From Bdellovibrionia bacterium (GTDB taxonomy: Bacteria; Bdellovibrionota; Bdellovibrionia; Bdellovibrionales; JAGQZY01), in contig JAUICP010000001.1 in NCBI GenBank assembly GCA_030427805.1, forward strand, positions 682,001 to 746,000: a stretch of 64,000 bases of DNA. The letters run 5' to 3'. Positions within the stretch are counted from its first letter, which is position 1; each line of letters begins with the position of its first letter. A program made the translations under genes and the position numbers. The notes under the pieces are model-generated. The model made no database searches. It was given only the letters and a program-made list of their open reading frames with translations, and was not told the origin of the DNA. Positions 26,913 to 34,772 of the stretch are shown here, piece by piece.

Positions 26913-27725
26913 ATGTCTGATAAGGGAATCTATACTGCAGTCAGTGGTGCAATAGCCCAAGAGAAACGCTTGGATACCATTGCTAACAACATCGCTAATG
27001 TTAATACCCCCGCCTTTAAGCGAGATGAACAGGTATTCAAAGAGTATTTAACGGCTTATGAAAAAGCCGGTGATGTTATTGAGGTGCCAAGGGTACCAGC
27101 TAGTATAGAGAGCTTCTATGCCCTCAATGGCGGCGACAAGTCTTTTGTCGATGCCCAAGGGACAACTACAAGTTTTCGTCAGGGGTCTTTAAAGACGACT
27201 CACAAGCCATTAGATTTCGCGATCGAGGGCCAAGGTCTCTTTGAGGTCGAGACTCCAAACGGAGTTCAATACACCCGAAACGGCTCATTCATGATTGATA
27301 GCCAACGGAAGCTCGTTACTAAAGAGGGGTTTCCAGTCCTTTTACAAGCGGTTTCTCCGGATCAAGAAGCGTCTACTCGGCATATTCGACTCGATGGAAA
27401 CAATGTCTCTGTGGGTGAATCGGGAAATATTATTGTCGACGGTCAGCCGGTCGGAAACCTGTCCGTTGTTAGAGTGAACAATGTGGATTCCCTGCGCAAG
27501 GCCGGTAATTCGAGGTTTGCCCTTAAAGACATTTATGGGGAAGCGCCGACTCCAGCTCAAGGTTTCAAGCTTCATCAAGGATTTTTAGAGAATTCAAACG
27601 TTAATATTATTAGAGAAATGACTGACATGATCATGGCGACAAGGGTTTTTGAAAGTACTCAAAAAGCCATTCAAGCCTATGATTCGATGAAAGATAAGGT
27701 CGTAAATGATTTACCTCGGTTTTAA
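26913..27725 (+). CDS. flgF: Flagellar basal-body rod protein FlgF-like
   Basis: Proximal rod/hook-basal family protein, 270 residues, exported by the flagellar type III system. N-terminal rod motif GAIAQEKRLDTIANNIANVNTPAFKR-type; central domain with PLDFAIEGQGLFEVETPNG and YTRNGSFMID; C-terminal helical motif (GFLENSNVNIIREMTDMI...). It precedes FlgG in the operon, the usual FlgF position; FlgG paralogy makes the exact name inferential. ATG follows AGGAGG. Confidence 0.9.
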   Translation: MSDKGIYTAVSGAIAQEKRLDTIANNIANVNTPAFKRDEQVFKEYLTAYEKAGDVIEVPRVPASIESFYALNGGDKSFVDAQGTTTSFRQGSLKTTHKPLDFAIEGQGLFEVETPNGVQYTRNGSFMIDSQRKLVTKEGFPVLLQAVSPDQEASTRHIRLDGNNVSVGESGNIIVDGQPVGNLSVVRVNNVDSLRKAGNSRFALKDIYGEAPTPAQGFKLHQGFLENSNVNIIREMTDMIMATRVFESTQKAIQAYDSMKDKVVNDLPRF

Positions 27726-27737
27726 GGGAGGTTTTAA

Positions 27738-28523
27738 ATGATTAAGTCACTGAATACAGCGGCGACGGGAATGCAGGCACAGCAAACGAATATGGATGTT
27801 ATTTCGAATAACATTGCAAACGTTTCGACCAGCGGTTTTAAAAAGTCGCGCGCAGAGTTCGAAGACCTAATGTACGAAACCGTGAAAGAACCAGGTGCGA
27901 CGACTGGGCTCAACGCTGTATCTCCCACTGGCGTGCAAACAGGACTCGGTGTGAAAACAGCAGCCATTCAAAAAGATTTTGCTCTAGGCGCTCCCAAAAT
28001 CACGCGAAATCCACTCGATGTTCAAATCGAAGGACGTGGTTTTTTTCCAGTACAAACTCCAGAAGGACAGATTGCTTACACCAGAAATGGTGCTTTCAAA
28101 AAAGATCCCCAAGGGCGACTCGTCGATCAAAATGGAAATCCCTTACAACCTGAAATAGTAGTGCCGCCAAATACTTCGGGAATTTCGATTGCCGAAAATG
28201 GAGAGGTTGCAATCATTTTAGGAGTGAATAGTGAACCCCAGACCATTGGGCAAATTCAACTTGTGAATTTTGTTAACCCTCCTGGCCTTAAATCACTCGG
28301 TAAAAACCTATTTATGCCTTCTCGAGCCAGTGGGGCGCCCATTCAGGGATTACCTGGGCAAGAGAACTTTGGAACTCTCGCCCAAGGCCAACTTGAGGGT
28401 AGTAATGTCAATATAGTTGATGAAATGGTGAATATGATTTCGGCACAGAGAGCTTACGAAACGAATTCGAAAGTGATTCAGGCCGCAGATCAAATGCTCC
28501 AATACGTGAATAGTTTGAGGTAA
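27738..28523 (+). CDS. flgG: Flagellar distal rod protein
   Basis: Builds the distal rod of the flagellar basal body. 261 residues, the standard FlgG length. N-terminal AATGMQAQQTNMDVISNNIA and VSTSGFKKSRAEFEDLMYE, centre with PLDVQIEGRGFFPVQTPEG, and C-terminal GQLEGSNVNIVDEMVNMISA. It follows flgF by 12 bases with an AGGGAGG ribosome site. Confidence 0.97.
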   Translation: MIKSLNTAATGMQAQQTNMDVISNNIANVSTSGFKKSRAEFEDLMYETVKEPGATTGLNAVSPTGVQTGLGVKTAAIQKDFALGAPKITRNPLDVQIEGRGFFPVQTPEGQIAYTRNGAFKKDPQGRLVDQNGNPLQPEIVVPPNTSGISIAENGEVAIILGVNSEPQTIGQIQLVNFVNPPGLKSLGKNLFMPSRASGAPIQGLPGQENFGTLAQGQLEGSNVNIVDEMVNMISAQRAYETNSKVIQAADQMLQYVNSLR

Positions 28524-28525
28524 TA

Positions 28526-29470
28526 GTGCAAATTTTTAAAATAGTTTTAGTTATTTTATTTCCGATATTATCATGGGCGCAAAACTCTAAAATTCAGATA
28601 ATGCCAGAAGTGAGTCTATTCAATAAGACAGTGGTAAAACTCGGTGATATCGCCCGGTTTAAGGGTGTTGAGCCCGCACAAATTGAGAAGCTAAAGAGAA
28701 TCAGCCTAGTTACGAGCAACAAGAAGGATGCTGAATTAGTTATTTCAGCCTCTGAGATGTCTAAAATTCTTCGAGCTTATCTTGTCCAGGCGGAACGTCA
28801 AACGGGAGCAAAGATCGATGTCGTTCTCCCGCCACAGATTAAAATTTCTATAAAAGATTTACGATATAGTTCTGAGTCTGTAACTCACCAGCTAAATGCA
28901 GAGCTTAAAAAAATATGCCAGGAATGCATTTATGAATTTAATGTAAGGGCTCCCAAAATTGATAGTGCGACCGTGAGTCGGTGGGAACTTGAAGTTTCTC
29001 AGATTCCACAAGGTAACTTTTCAATTCCTATGACAGTCTTTTACAAGAATCGTGCTTCAACTACCGAATGGATTAGTGGACGAATAAAGGTTTTTCGCTA
29101 CTCGCCGGTGACCACGCGATTCATTAGAAGTGGCGACCAAATTCAAGAGGGTGATGTAAAGCTCGAATTGAGAGAGGGTAGCTATCAAAATATGCGGATG
29201 GCAAAAGTATCTGAGGTGATTGGGAAGATGGCTCTAAAAACGTTTCGCAGGGGCGAAGTTGTAGGAGCCAAGCAAATTGCTGAGCCTTATGTCATCGGCT
29301 TTGGTGATCCTGTAAAAATTGAGAGCGGTAGTTCGGCTTTAAAAATTACAATTGATGGAGTCGCTCAACAGCGTGCCCGAGTTGGTGAGGTTATTCGAGT
29401 TAAAATTCCTCGAACTCAAAAAACAGTAAATGCCCAGGTTATTTCTAAGAAAAAGGTAGAGTTGAGATGA
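28526..29470 (+). CDS. flgA: Flagellar P-ring chaperone
   Basis: Periplasmic chaperone that assists P-ring (FlgI) assembly. 314 residues with signal peptide (MQIFKIVLVILFPILSWAQ), GTG start two bases after flgG. The C-terminal third has the SAF/FlgA pattern: VTTRFIRSGDQIQEGDV, MALKTFRRGEVVGAKQI, and GVAQQRARVGEVIRVK. Longer than E. coli FlgA, with an extra N-terminal region of about 100 residues. Its stop overlaps flgH by four bases. Confidence 0.9.
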   Translation: MQIFKIVLVILFPILSWAQNSKIQIMPEVSLFNKTVVKLGDIARFKGVEPAQIEKLKRISLVTSNKKDAELVISASEMSKILRAYLVQAERQTGAKIDVVLPPQIKISIKDLRYSSESVTHQLNAELKKICQECIYEFNVRAPKIDSATVSRWELEVSQIPQGNFSIPMTVFYKNRASTTEWISGRIKVFRYSPVTTRFIRSGDQIQEGDVKLELREGSYQNMRMAKVSEVIGKMALKTFRRGEVVGAKQIAEPYVIGFGDPVKIESGSSALKITIDGVAQQRARVGEVIRVKIPRTQKTVNAQVISKKKVELR

Positions 29471-30210
29471 TACGTAATATCCTTTTACTTATTATGCTTA
29501 TGTTCCTAACTACCTCTTGTACCTCGATTGGTATGAAGGTTAAGGAGTGGATTTCTGGAAAGCCAGCGGAGCAACAAGTGCAAGCTAAGGCTGGGCCGAC
29601 GAGTTTTTCTCAAGCTAAGAAAGTAGGAAAGGTCGCCCCAAGAAACTACCAGCGAATGACAAAAGAGAAAATGCAGCAGCAAGCACAACTCAATGAACGA
29701 TCTGGTTCGCTTTGGGTTATGGAGGGGCAAGGCGCCTATCTGTTTTCACAAAATACGGCCCGAATGGTCGGTGATCTTTTAAATATTAAAATTGATGGGC
29801 AGCCAGAACAGCAGCTGATTACGAAAGTGAATGTCATCAAAGATTTACTGGCCAAACTTGAAGCGCAGGCCGAAGCCAGGCGATTAGCTTCACTTCCAGC
29901 GAGTCAACAAGCGGGGGGAGGGGACGCGACTGCTCCTCAACCGCAAGCACCTGCCTCAGCTCCTTCTGGCGGCGGTGGTGAGCAAGAATTCGAAGTGAAA
30001 GCGGTTCCTACGCGTATTGTGGAATTACTTAAGGATGGAAATTATAGAGTAAAGGGTGACCAACCTTTTATGATTGGTAAGCGTGAATACAAAGTTATTG
30101 TGACTGGAATTATTAGGCCTACGGATTTTGACGATGCCGGTATCAGTGCTGAAAAACTTTTAGACCCTAAATTTGACATTGTTAGTTTAAGAAAGCCGGG
30201 AGCCGGTTGA
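29467..30210 (+). CDS. flgH: Flagellar L-ring lipoprotein
   Basis: Forms the outer-membrane L-ring. 247 residues; lipoprotein signal with Cys in LTTSCTS near residue 18. The FlgH core is visible (GSLWVMEGQGAYLFSQNTARMVGDLLNIKI and GNYRVKGDQPFMIGKREYKVIVTGIIRP) with a Gln/Ala/Pro-rich insert around residues 140-175. The ATG overlaps the flgA stop and its stop overlaps flgI, so the three are translationally coupled. Confidence 0.95.
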   Translation: MIRNILLLIMLMFLTTSCTSIGMKVKEWISGKPAEQQVQAKAGPTSFSQAKKVGKVAPRNYQRMTKEKMQQQAQLNERSGSLWVMEGQGAYLFSQNTARMVGDLLNIKIDGQPEQQLITKVNVIKDLLAKLEAQAEARRLASLPASQQAGGGDATAPQPQAPASAPSGGGGEQEFEVKAVPTRIVELLKDGNYRVKGDQPFMIGKREYKVIVTGIIRPTDFDDAGISAEKLLDPKFDIVSLRKPGAG

Positions 30211-31235
30211 TGAAAAAGATAGTCTGTTTGCTAATCCTAGTGGTGAGTTTCGATGTTTTTGCTGCTCGTATCAAAGACATAGCCTCAATTCGCGGTGTCC
30301 GACATAACCAGTTAGTTGGTTATGGACTCGTTGTCGGATTAAAGGGAACTGGAGACGGTGGTCTTCAGTTTACGAATCAAAGTATGAAGCGAATGCTCGA
30401 TAAACTGGGCGTGAAGCTCGGCGAAGATGCTGTTGAGTCTGCTAATATCGCTGCTGTTGTCGTAACAGCTAAACTCCCGCCTTTTGCGAAGTCGGGGAAC
30501 CCACTGAGTGTTACGGTAAACTCAATCGGAGACGCATCGAGCTTGCAAGGCGGGACCCTTGTGCAAACTCCTTTGCGAGCGGCCGATAAACAAATCTATG
30601 CCGTTGCTCAGGGCCCAGTTTTAGTGGGGCCAAAAGGCGGGCAAGGGCACTCTACAGTAGCAGTGATTCCCGATGGGGCGATTATCGAAAGAGATATTGC
30701 GAGTGACATAACCAACAGAAAAATGTTTCGCCTTACACTCCATCGTCCGGATTTTACGACTGCCGCGCGAATCGCAAAGACCATAAACTTGGATCTAGCG
30801 GGGCAATATGCCAGAGCTACGGATTCGGCGACGATCGATGTCGTTGTCCCTTTTAACTATCAAGGTAAGGGCGTCGAGTTACTGGCATCCATTGAAAGTT
30901 TAGAGATTTTTACGGATTCTGTCGCAAAGGTCGTTATTAACGAAAAAACCGGAACTGTAATTATCGGAAATAAGGTGAGAGTTAAGCAAGTTGCCATTTC
31001 GCATGGTGATTTAACGGTTAAAGTAGAGAGTGATGAGCCACAAAGGGTCCTGGCTTCGGCAGGTGCTGGAGCTGAGGAGCAGAAAGAAAGAGTGGCCGTC
31101 CTTCCCAATAGCACCAATGTGGGTGATTTGGTTAGGACTTTAAACAAGCTCGGAGTTGCGCCCAAAGACCTGATTTCAATACTTCAGAACCTTAAGGCGT
31201 CTGGTGCACTCGAGGGAGAGCTTGAAATACTTTAA
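30207..31235 (+). CDS. flgI: Flagellar P-ring protein
   Basis: Periplasmic P-ring subunit. 342 residues with signal peptide (MKKIVCLLILVVSFDVFA). Family signatures: RIKDIASIRGVRHNQLVGYG, VVGLKGTGDGG, and the C-terminal VGDLVRTLNKLGVAPKDLISILQ with final LKASGALEGELEI. Start overlaps flgH by four bases. It is the last gene before the long flgJ leader. Confidence 0.98.
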   Translation: MMKKIVCLLILVVSFDVFAARIKDIASIRGVRHNQLVGYGLVVGLKGTGDGGLQFTNQSMKRMLDKLGVKLGEDAVESANIAAVVVTAKLPPFAKSGNPLSVTVNSIGDASSLQGGTLVQTPLRAADKQIYAVAQGPVLVGPKGGQGHSTVAVIPDGAIIERDIASDITNRKMFRLTLHRPDFTTAARIAKTINLDLAGQYARATDSATIDVVVPFNYQGKGVELLASIESLEIFTDSVAKVVINEKTGTVIIGNKVRVKQVAISHGDLTVKVESDEPQRVLASAGAGAEEQKERVAVLPNSTNVGDLVRTLNKLGVAPKDLISILQNLKASGALEGELEIL

Positions 31236-31307
31236 CTTCGGTAGAGTTTTTATTAAAAGTGTTTTGTTATGAGACACTCGATTATAAAATAAAATTAGGG
31301 CCGTATA

Positions 31308-31452
31308 GACACACGGATGTGTCTGGCCGGGGGATGGTCGAGTTAGAGACCAAGCCAAGGATTGGCAGATTGTTTTTGCAGGAAACAGAGGCACTGGGTT
31401 CACACAAGCCATGGAATGGTAAGAACCAGCGCTGAGAAAGTACAGGATGTAC
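31308..31452 (+). promoter_or_regulatory. Leader with four GGA hairpins (candidate CsrA-binding RNA)
   Basis: Four perfect small hairpins carry GGA in the loop: GACACACGGATGTGTC (31308-31323), GCCAAGGATTGGC (31354-31366), CCATGGAATGG (31409-31419) and GTACAGGATGTAC (31440-31452). The first and last are close to the CsrA consensus RUACARGGAUGU. The third is inside a larger stem (CTGGGTTC/GAACCAG). The element is 40 bases upstream of flgJ. It may be the flgJ 5' leader or an RsmY/CsrB-like sponge RNA. Confidence 0.6.
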
Positions 31453-31491
31453 GACTAACTCACCTCCCTTTTTCTTTTTTTAAGGCAAGCC

Positions 31492-32181
31492 ATGTCCAAG
31501 GTTTTCAATCTCAATAGGCAAGCGATACCTCTGCAAAAACGTGAACTTCCAGCCAATCAAGATCAGAAGTTACGCGAGGTTTCTAAGAAGTATGAAAAGT
31601 ACTTTTTAGGAGAGATGTATAAAGCCATGCGCAAAACCGCTTCACCCAATGGATATATGAAGCCGAGTATGGCGGAAAAGATTTACCAAGATAAACTTGA
31701 TCAAGAGTATGTTGATGTATGGGGTAACAAAGGTGGCATTGGTCTCAATGAACTTATTTACAATGAGTTGAAAGAGAAAATTTTACCACAGATTTATGGT
31801 GCTCCTCAGAAGCTGAGACCCTCTGATTTAAAACCCCTCAATGCACAACCTGAAGTTTATCCCCTAAGTGATCCACCAGCCGAAAAAGTGCAAAAGTCTA
31901 TCGATGGAAAAGAATTAAAATTTGAAATTCCAAAAGGTAAAAACGGACAAAGTGCGAAGATTCTTAACCCCATGGGTGGAACGATTGAGTCGATTAGTAA
32001 AGATTCTAATGGAGCAGTCATTGCAGTTATAAATCATGGAGAGCAGTTACAGAGTCAGCTTAAATTTAAAGGTGACCCTAGACTGTTCTCAGTAGGTGAT
32101 TCGAGTAAAAAAGGTGACGTTATTGGTCACCTGGATCCCGCATCTCAGACCTTAATCTGGCAAATGAGAGGGCGGGTTTAA
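31492..32181 (+). CDS. flgJ: FlgJ-like rod-binding protein with degenerate M23-like domain
   Basis: 229 residues. The N-terminal ~100 residues match the FlgJ rod-binding domain (VSKKYEKYFLGEMYKAMRKT, then YQDKLDQEYVDVWGNKGGIGL), which caps the growing rod. A Pro-rich linker follows (~105-145). The last ~80 residues read like an M23/LytM fold (NPMGGTIESISKDSNGAVIAVINHG and FSVGDSSKKGDVIGHLD) but lack the HxxxD and HxH zinc motifs, so they should not cut peptidoglycan. Enterobacterial FlgJ has a glucosaminidase here. It heads flgJ-flgM-flgN-flgK-flgL. Confidence 0.82.
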   Translation: MSKVFNLNRQAIPLQKRELPANQDQKLREVSKKYEKYFLGEMYKAMRKTASPNGYMKPSMAEKIYQDKLDQEYVDVWGNKGGIGLNELIYNELKEKILPQIYGAPQKLRPSDLKPLNAQPEVYPLSDPPAEKVQKSIDGKELKFEIPKGKNGQSAKILNPMGGTIESISKDSNGAVIAVINHGEQLQSQLKFKGDPRLFSVGDSSKKGDVIGHLDPASQTLIWQMRGRV

Positions 32182-32216
32182 GGAATCCCTTGAGTTTTTA
32201 GAAACAATAGGTATTC

Positions 32217-32293
32217 TCACCACTTAGGAGCGCAAGACTAGACGTCAGTGAGTTTGCGACAGAGTGTTTCATTGTGATACAATTAAGTGGTGA
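32217..32293 (+). promoter_or_regulatory. Structured three-way-junction leader upstream of flgM
   Basis: TCACCACTT (32217-32225) pairs perfectly with AAGTGGTGA (32285-32293) and encloses two further helices: CGCAA/TTGCG (32231-32235/32254-32258) and ATTGT/ACAAT (32271-32275/32279-32283). This could fold as a three-way junction 24 bases before the flgM start. It matches no riboswitch class I know. Confidence 0.45.
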
Positions 32294-32302
32294 ACGTATG
32301 CG

Positions 32303-32314
32303 ACCCTGGAGGGT
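32303..32314 (+). promoter_or_regulatory. Hairpin over the flgM ribosome site
   Basis: ACCC (32303-32306) pairs with GGGT (32311-32314), leaving TGGA as loop. GGA of the ribosome site is thus presented in a hairpin loop, as in known CsrA targets. The stem is short. Confidence 0.4.
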
Positions 32315-32317
32315 TCA

Positions 32318-32641
32318 ATGAAAGTAACAAAAGGCCAAAACCCATTAATGAAGTCAATCGATTCGGCGAAGGCGAATGATTCGACAAAAGATATCAAGAG
32401 CCTGGATAAAAATGCTAAGAACCCAGCAATGAATGCTAATAATGTAGGCACTACTTCAAAAGTTAACGTGTCGGAGCAGGCAAAACACATTCAGAAGGCC
32501 AAAGAAATTGCATCTGATCAAAGTATCGATCACGCTAAAGTCGCTCGTTTACAAAAGTTAATTGATGAAGGTAAATATAATATCGACGCTTCTGCAGTAG
32601 CAGATAGAATGGTCGACGAACACTTTATGATGAAATCATAA
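32318..32641 (+). CDS. flgM: Anti-sigma-28 factor
   Basis: Cytoplasmic inhibitor of FliA (sigma-28) until the hook is complete, then exported. 107 residues. The C-terminal half has the FlgM pattern: SKVNVSEQAKHIQKAKEIA, then a basic VARLQKLIDEGKYNIDASAVADRMVDE. The N-terminal half is polar and probably disordered, as in other FlgM. The gene lies between flgJ and flgN, as expected. Confidence 0.88.
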   Translation: MKVTKGQNPLMKSIDSAKANDSTKDIKSLDKNAKNPAMNANNVGTTSKVNVSEQAKHIQKAKEIASDQSIDHAKVARLQKLIDEGKYNIDASAVADRMVDEHFMMKS

Positions 32642-32667
32642 AGAACTAAGAAAGTAAGAGGACAAGG

Positions 32668-33195
32668 ATGAGCCTCGATAGTAAGACTCTCAAAGAAAAT
32701 TATTATAAGTCTCTCGTTAGCTGTCTTGAGCAGCTGGTAAAAGTTTATAGGCACCTACTAGAAGTGGTTCGCCAGGAAAAAGAAATTCTCATTGCTTCTG
32801 AGCTCGATGAACTGGCCGAAAACAACAAAGGTAAAGAGGCAACCCTCATAAAATTGAAGTCTCTTGAGACTCAGCGGATAAAACACGCTAAAGACCTCGC
32901 CGGTGTTTGTGGTGTTGATATTGAGCAGCCTCGGCTTCTCGAGATCGCGGCCCACTTTTCGGGGGCCCAGGCCAACAAGCTACATAACCTCCATTCGGTT
33001 TTAGACTTACTTGTTAGAAGAGTGAACGACCTTAATAAAGAGAATGAACAGCTCGTACAATCAGCGCTCCGATCCATTTCGGGAGCGATGGATTCTATTA
33101 AAGACGAGTACCAAGATAAGAATACGTATGGTGACAAAGGGGGCATGAAGGCTTCAAAAAATATTGGAGCTTCCATCTTGAGCAAAGATGTTTAA
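32668..33195 (+). CDS. flgN: FlgN-family chaperone
   Basis: Export chaperone for the hook-junction proteins FlgK and FlgL, whose genes follow. 175 residues, almost entirely alpha-helical (LEQLVKVYRHLLEVVRQEKEILIASELDELAENNKGKE near the N-terminus). The start context ACAAGGATG (32662-32670) matches the CsrA core ACARGGAUG and includes the ATG. A weak hairpin with a T-rich tail follows near 33196-33232. Confidence 0.85.
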   Translation: MSLDSKTLKENYYKSLVSCLEQLVKVYRHLLEVVRQEKEILIASELDELAENNKGKEATLIKLKSLETQRIKHAKDLAGVCGVDIEQPRLLEIAAHFSGAQANKLHNLHSVLDLLVRRVNDLNKENEQLVQSALRSISGAMDSIKDEYQDKNTYGDKGGMKASKNIGASILSKDV

Positions 33196-33246
33196 GAAGG
33201 TTCTAGGGAGGAGCCTTTTGTTTAGGGAATAGGATTTCCCAATGAT

Positions 33247-33265
33247 CGAAACTAGGATGGTTTCG
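33247..33265 (+). promoter_or_regulatory. Hairpin with AGGAT loop before flgK (candidate CsrA site)
   Basis: CGAAAC (33247-33252) pairs perfectly with GTTTCG (33260-33265), loop TAGGATG. Two further GGA motifs (33267-33269 and 33277-33279) lie between it and the flgK ATG, so CsrA could bridge sites over the ribosome site. Confidence 0.6.
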
Positions 33266-33279
33266 AGGATAGGTTAGGA

Positions 33280-34704
33280 ATGCCGAAGATTAACTCTTTA
33301 ATGGACATTGGAAAGCGCTCGATGATGAACAGTCAGACGGCGCTACAAACGGTGGGTCATAATATTTCCAATAAGACCACCGAGGGCTACTCCAGACAGC
33401 GAGTAGAAATCCAATCCAATCCGGCCGTCGGTGGTGGAAAAAAACGAGTGGGTACAGGTGCCCGCGTCGTCGGAGTGACTCGCACAAATAATCCCTTTTT
33501 AGAAAGACAAATTGGTAACGAACGATCGACTCAAGGTTTTCTCGATGGAAAATCAGATAGTCTGAATCGGGTTGAGCAAGTTTATAATGAACAGCTTGTC
33601 GATGGCTTAAACTCTTCGGTGAGTGATTTTTTTAATTCGTTTCGAGAACTTGCCAACAATCCAGAAAACCTTGCAACAAGACAATTGGTCGTAGAACGAT
33701 CCGATGTGATGGCTTCGGACTTTAACCGGGTTAGAAGCCAACTTAGAGATATTCAGTCTGATTTAGATCAGCAAGTGGAGCTGGCTGTGACTGAGATCAA
33801 TCAATACGCTAAAGAAATTGCAAACCTCAATGAGAAAATACAAACCGTTGAGTTAACAGGTGCCGATGCGAATGATGAAAGAGACCGAAGGGATCTTCTC
33901 ATCAAGAAATTGGGTGAGCTTGGTAATATCAAATGGGCCGAGGGTAAAGATAGTCAGGTGGCAATCACCCTGGGTAATGTCGCGGTTCTCGTTGCCGGTA
34001 GGGAGCATAGACCTATTGATTTTGCGTCCACTCCGAGGGATGGAAACAAACTCGAGGGGAACTATGATGTCATTTATCACGGAGACAACAAGAGTAATCC
34101 GACGACCATTACCAACTTTATAAAGGGTGGTAAGGCGGGTGCCATTATTGAGGTGCGGGATCAAATCGTAACAGGTTTAATAGAAGATCTCGATGAAATG
34201 GCTTACACGATTGCTGATCAGGTGAATACTCTACACCGCGCCGGTTACGACGGTAACTTTCAAAAGGGACAAAATTATTTTGATCCGATTGCTAAAGAAC
34301 AAGCTGCAGAGTTTTTAAAAATTAACGTCAATGTCCGTGAAGATGTTTCGAAAATTGCCGTCGCAGGACAGCCTGGCTCTCCTGGGGATAACCGTGTGGC
34401 CAACTTGATTTCGGACCTTCAATACAAAAAAGTAATGGCCGATGGGTCAGCGACTTTTGATGATTTTCACAATAAGACGGTGGCAAGCCTCGGTGTTATC
34501 ACACAAAGAACCCATCGCGAGCAAGAAGCGCAGGAGAACATTGTAAATCAACTGAGTAATATCCGTGAAAGTATTAGCGGTGTCAGTATCGACGAGGAGA
34601 CAACTCAGATGATTAAGTTTCAAAAGGCATTCGATGCCTCGGCTCGTCTCATTCGCGCAGCTGATGAAATGATGGATACAGTTATTAATTTGAAGAGATA
34701 TTAG
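33280..34704 (+). CDS. flgK: Flagellar hook-associated protein 1
   Basis: First hook-filament junction protein. 474 residues, on the short side. N-terminal motif SLMDIGKRSMMNSQTALQTVGHN, then NKTTEGYSRQRVEI; central NLNEKIQTVE and DERDRRDLLIKKLGELGNI; C-terminal coiled coil ending in MIKFQKAFDASARLIRAADEM-type sequence. The order flgN-flgK-flgL is the standard one. Confidence 0.96.
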   Translation: MPKINSLMDIGKRSMMNSQTALQTVGHNISNKTTEGYSRQRVEIQSNPAVGGGKKRVGTGARVVGVTRTNNPFLERQIGNERSTQGFLDGKSDSLNRVEQVYNEQLVDGLNSSVSDFFNSFRELANNPENLATRQLVVERSDVMASDFNRVRSQLRDIQSDLDQQVELAVTEINQYAKEIANLNEKIQTVELTGADANDERDRRDLLIKKLGELGNIKWAEGKDSQVAITLGNVAVLVAGREHRPIDFASTPRDGNKLEGNYDVIYHGDNKSNPTTITNFIKGGKAGAIIEVRDQIVTGLIEDLDEMAYTIADQVNTLHRAGYDGNFQKGQNYFDPIAKEQAAEFLKINVNVREDVSKIAVAGQPGSPGDNRVANLISDLQYKKVMADGSATFDDFHNKTVASLGVITQRTHREQEAQENIVNQLSNIRESISGVSIDEETTQMIKFQKAFDASARLIRAADEMMDTVINLKRY

Positions 34705-34772
34705 CCCAAGGGCATGAATAATTAAGCAAAGACAAAGTGATTGGATAAAGGGATTAAAAGGTAAAGTAAGGG

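Noticed and set aside
31354-31378. Sigma-54 promoter in the flgJ leader (TTGGCAG...TTTTTGC)
   Set aside because: The GG and GC are 12 bases apart instead of 10.
32217-32293. c-di-GMP (GEMM) riboswitch before flgM
   Set aside because: The conserved GEMM core bases are absent; only a generic junction can be supported.
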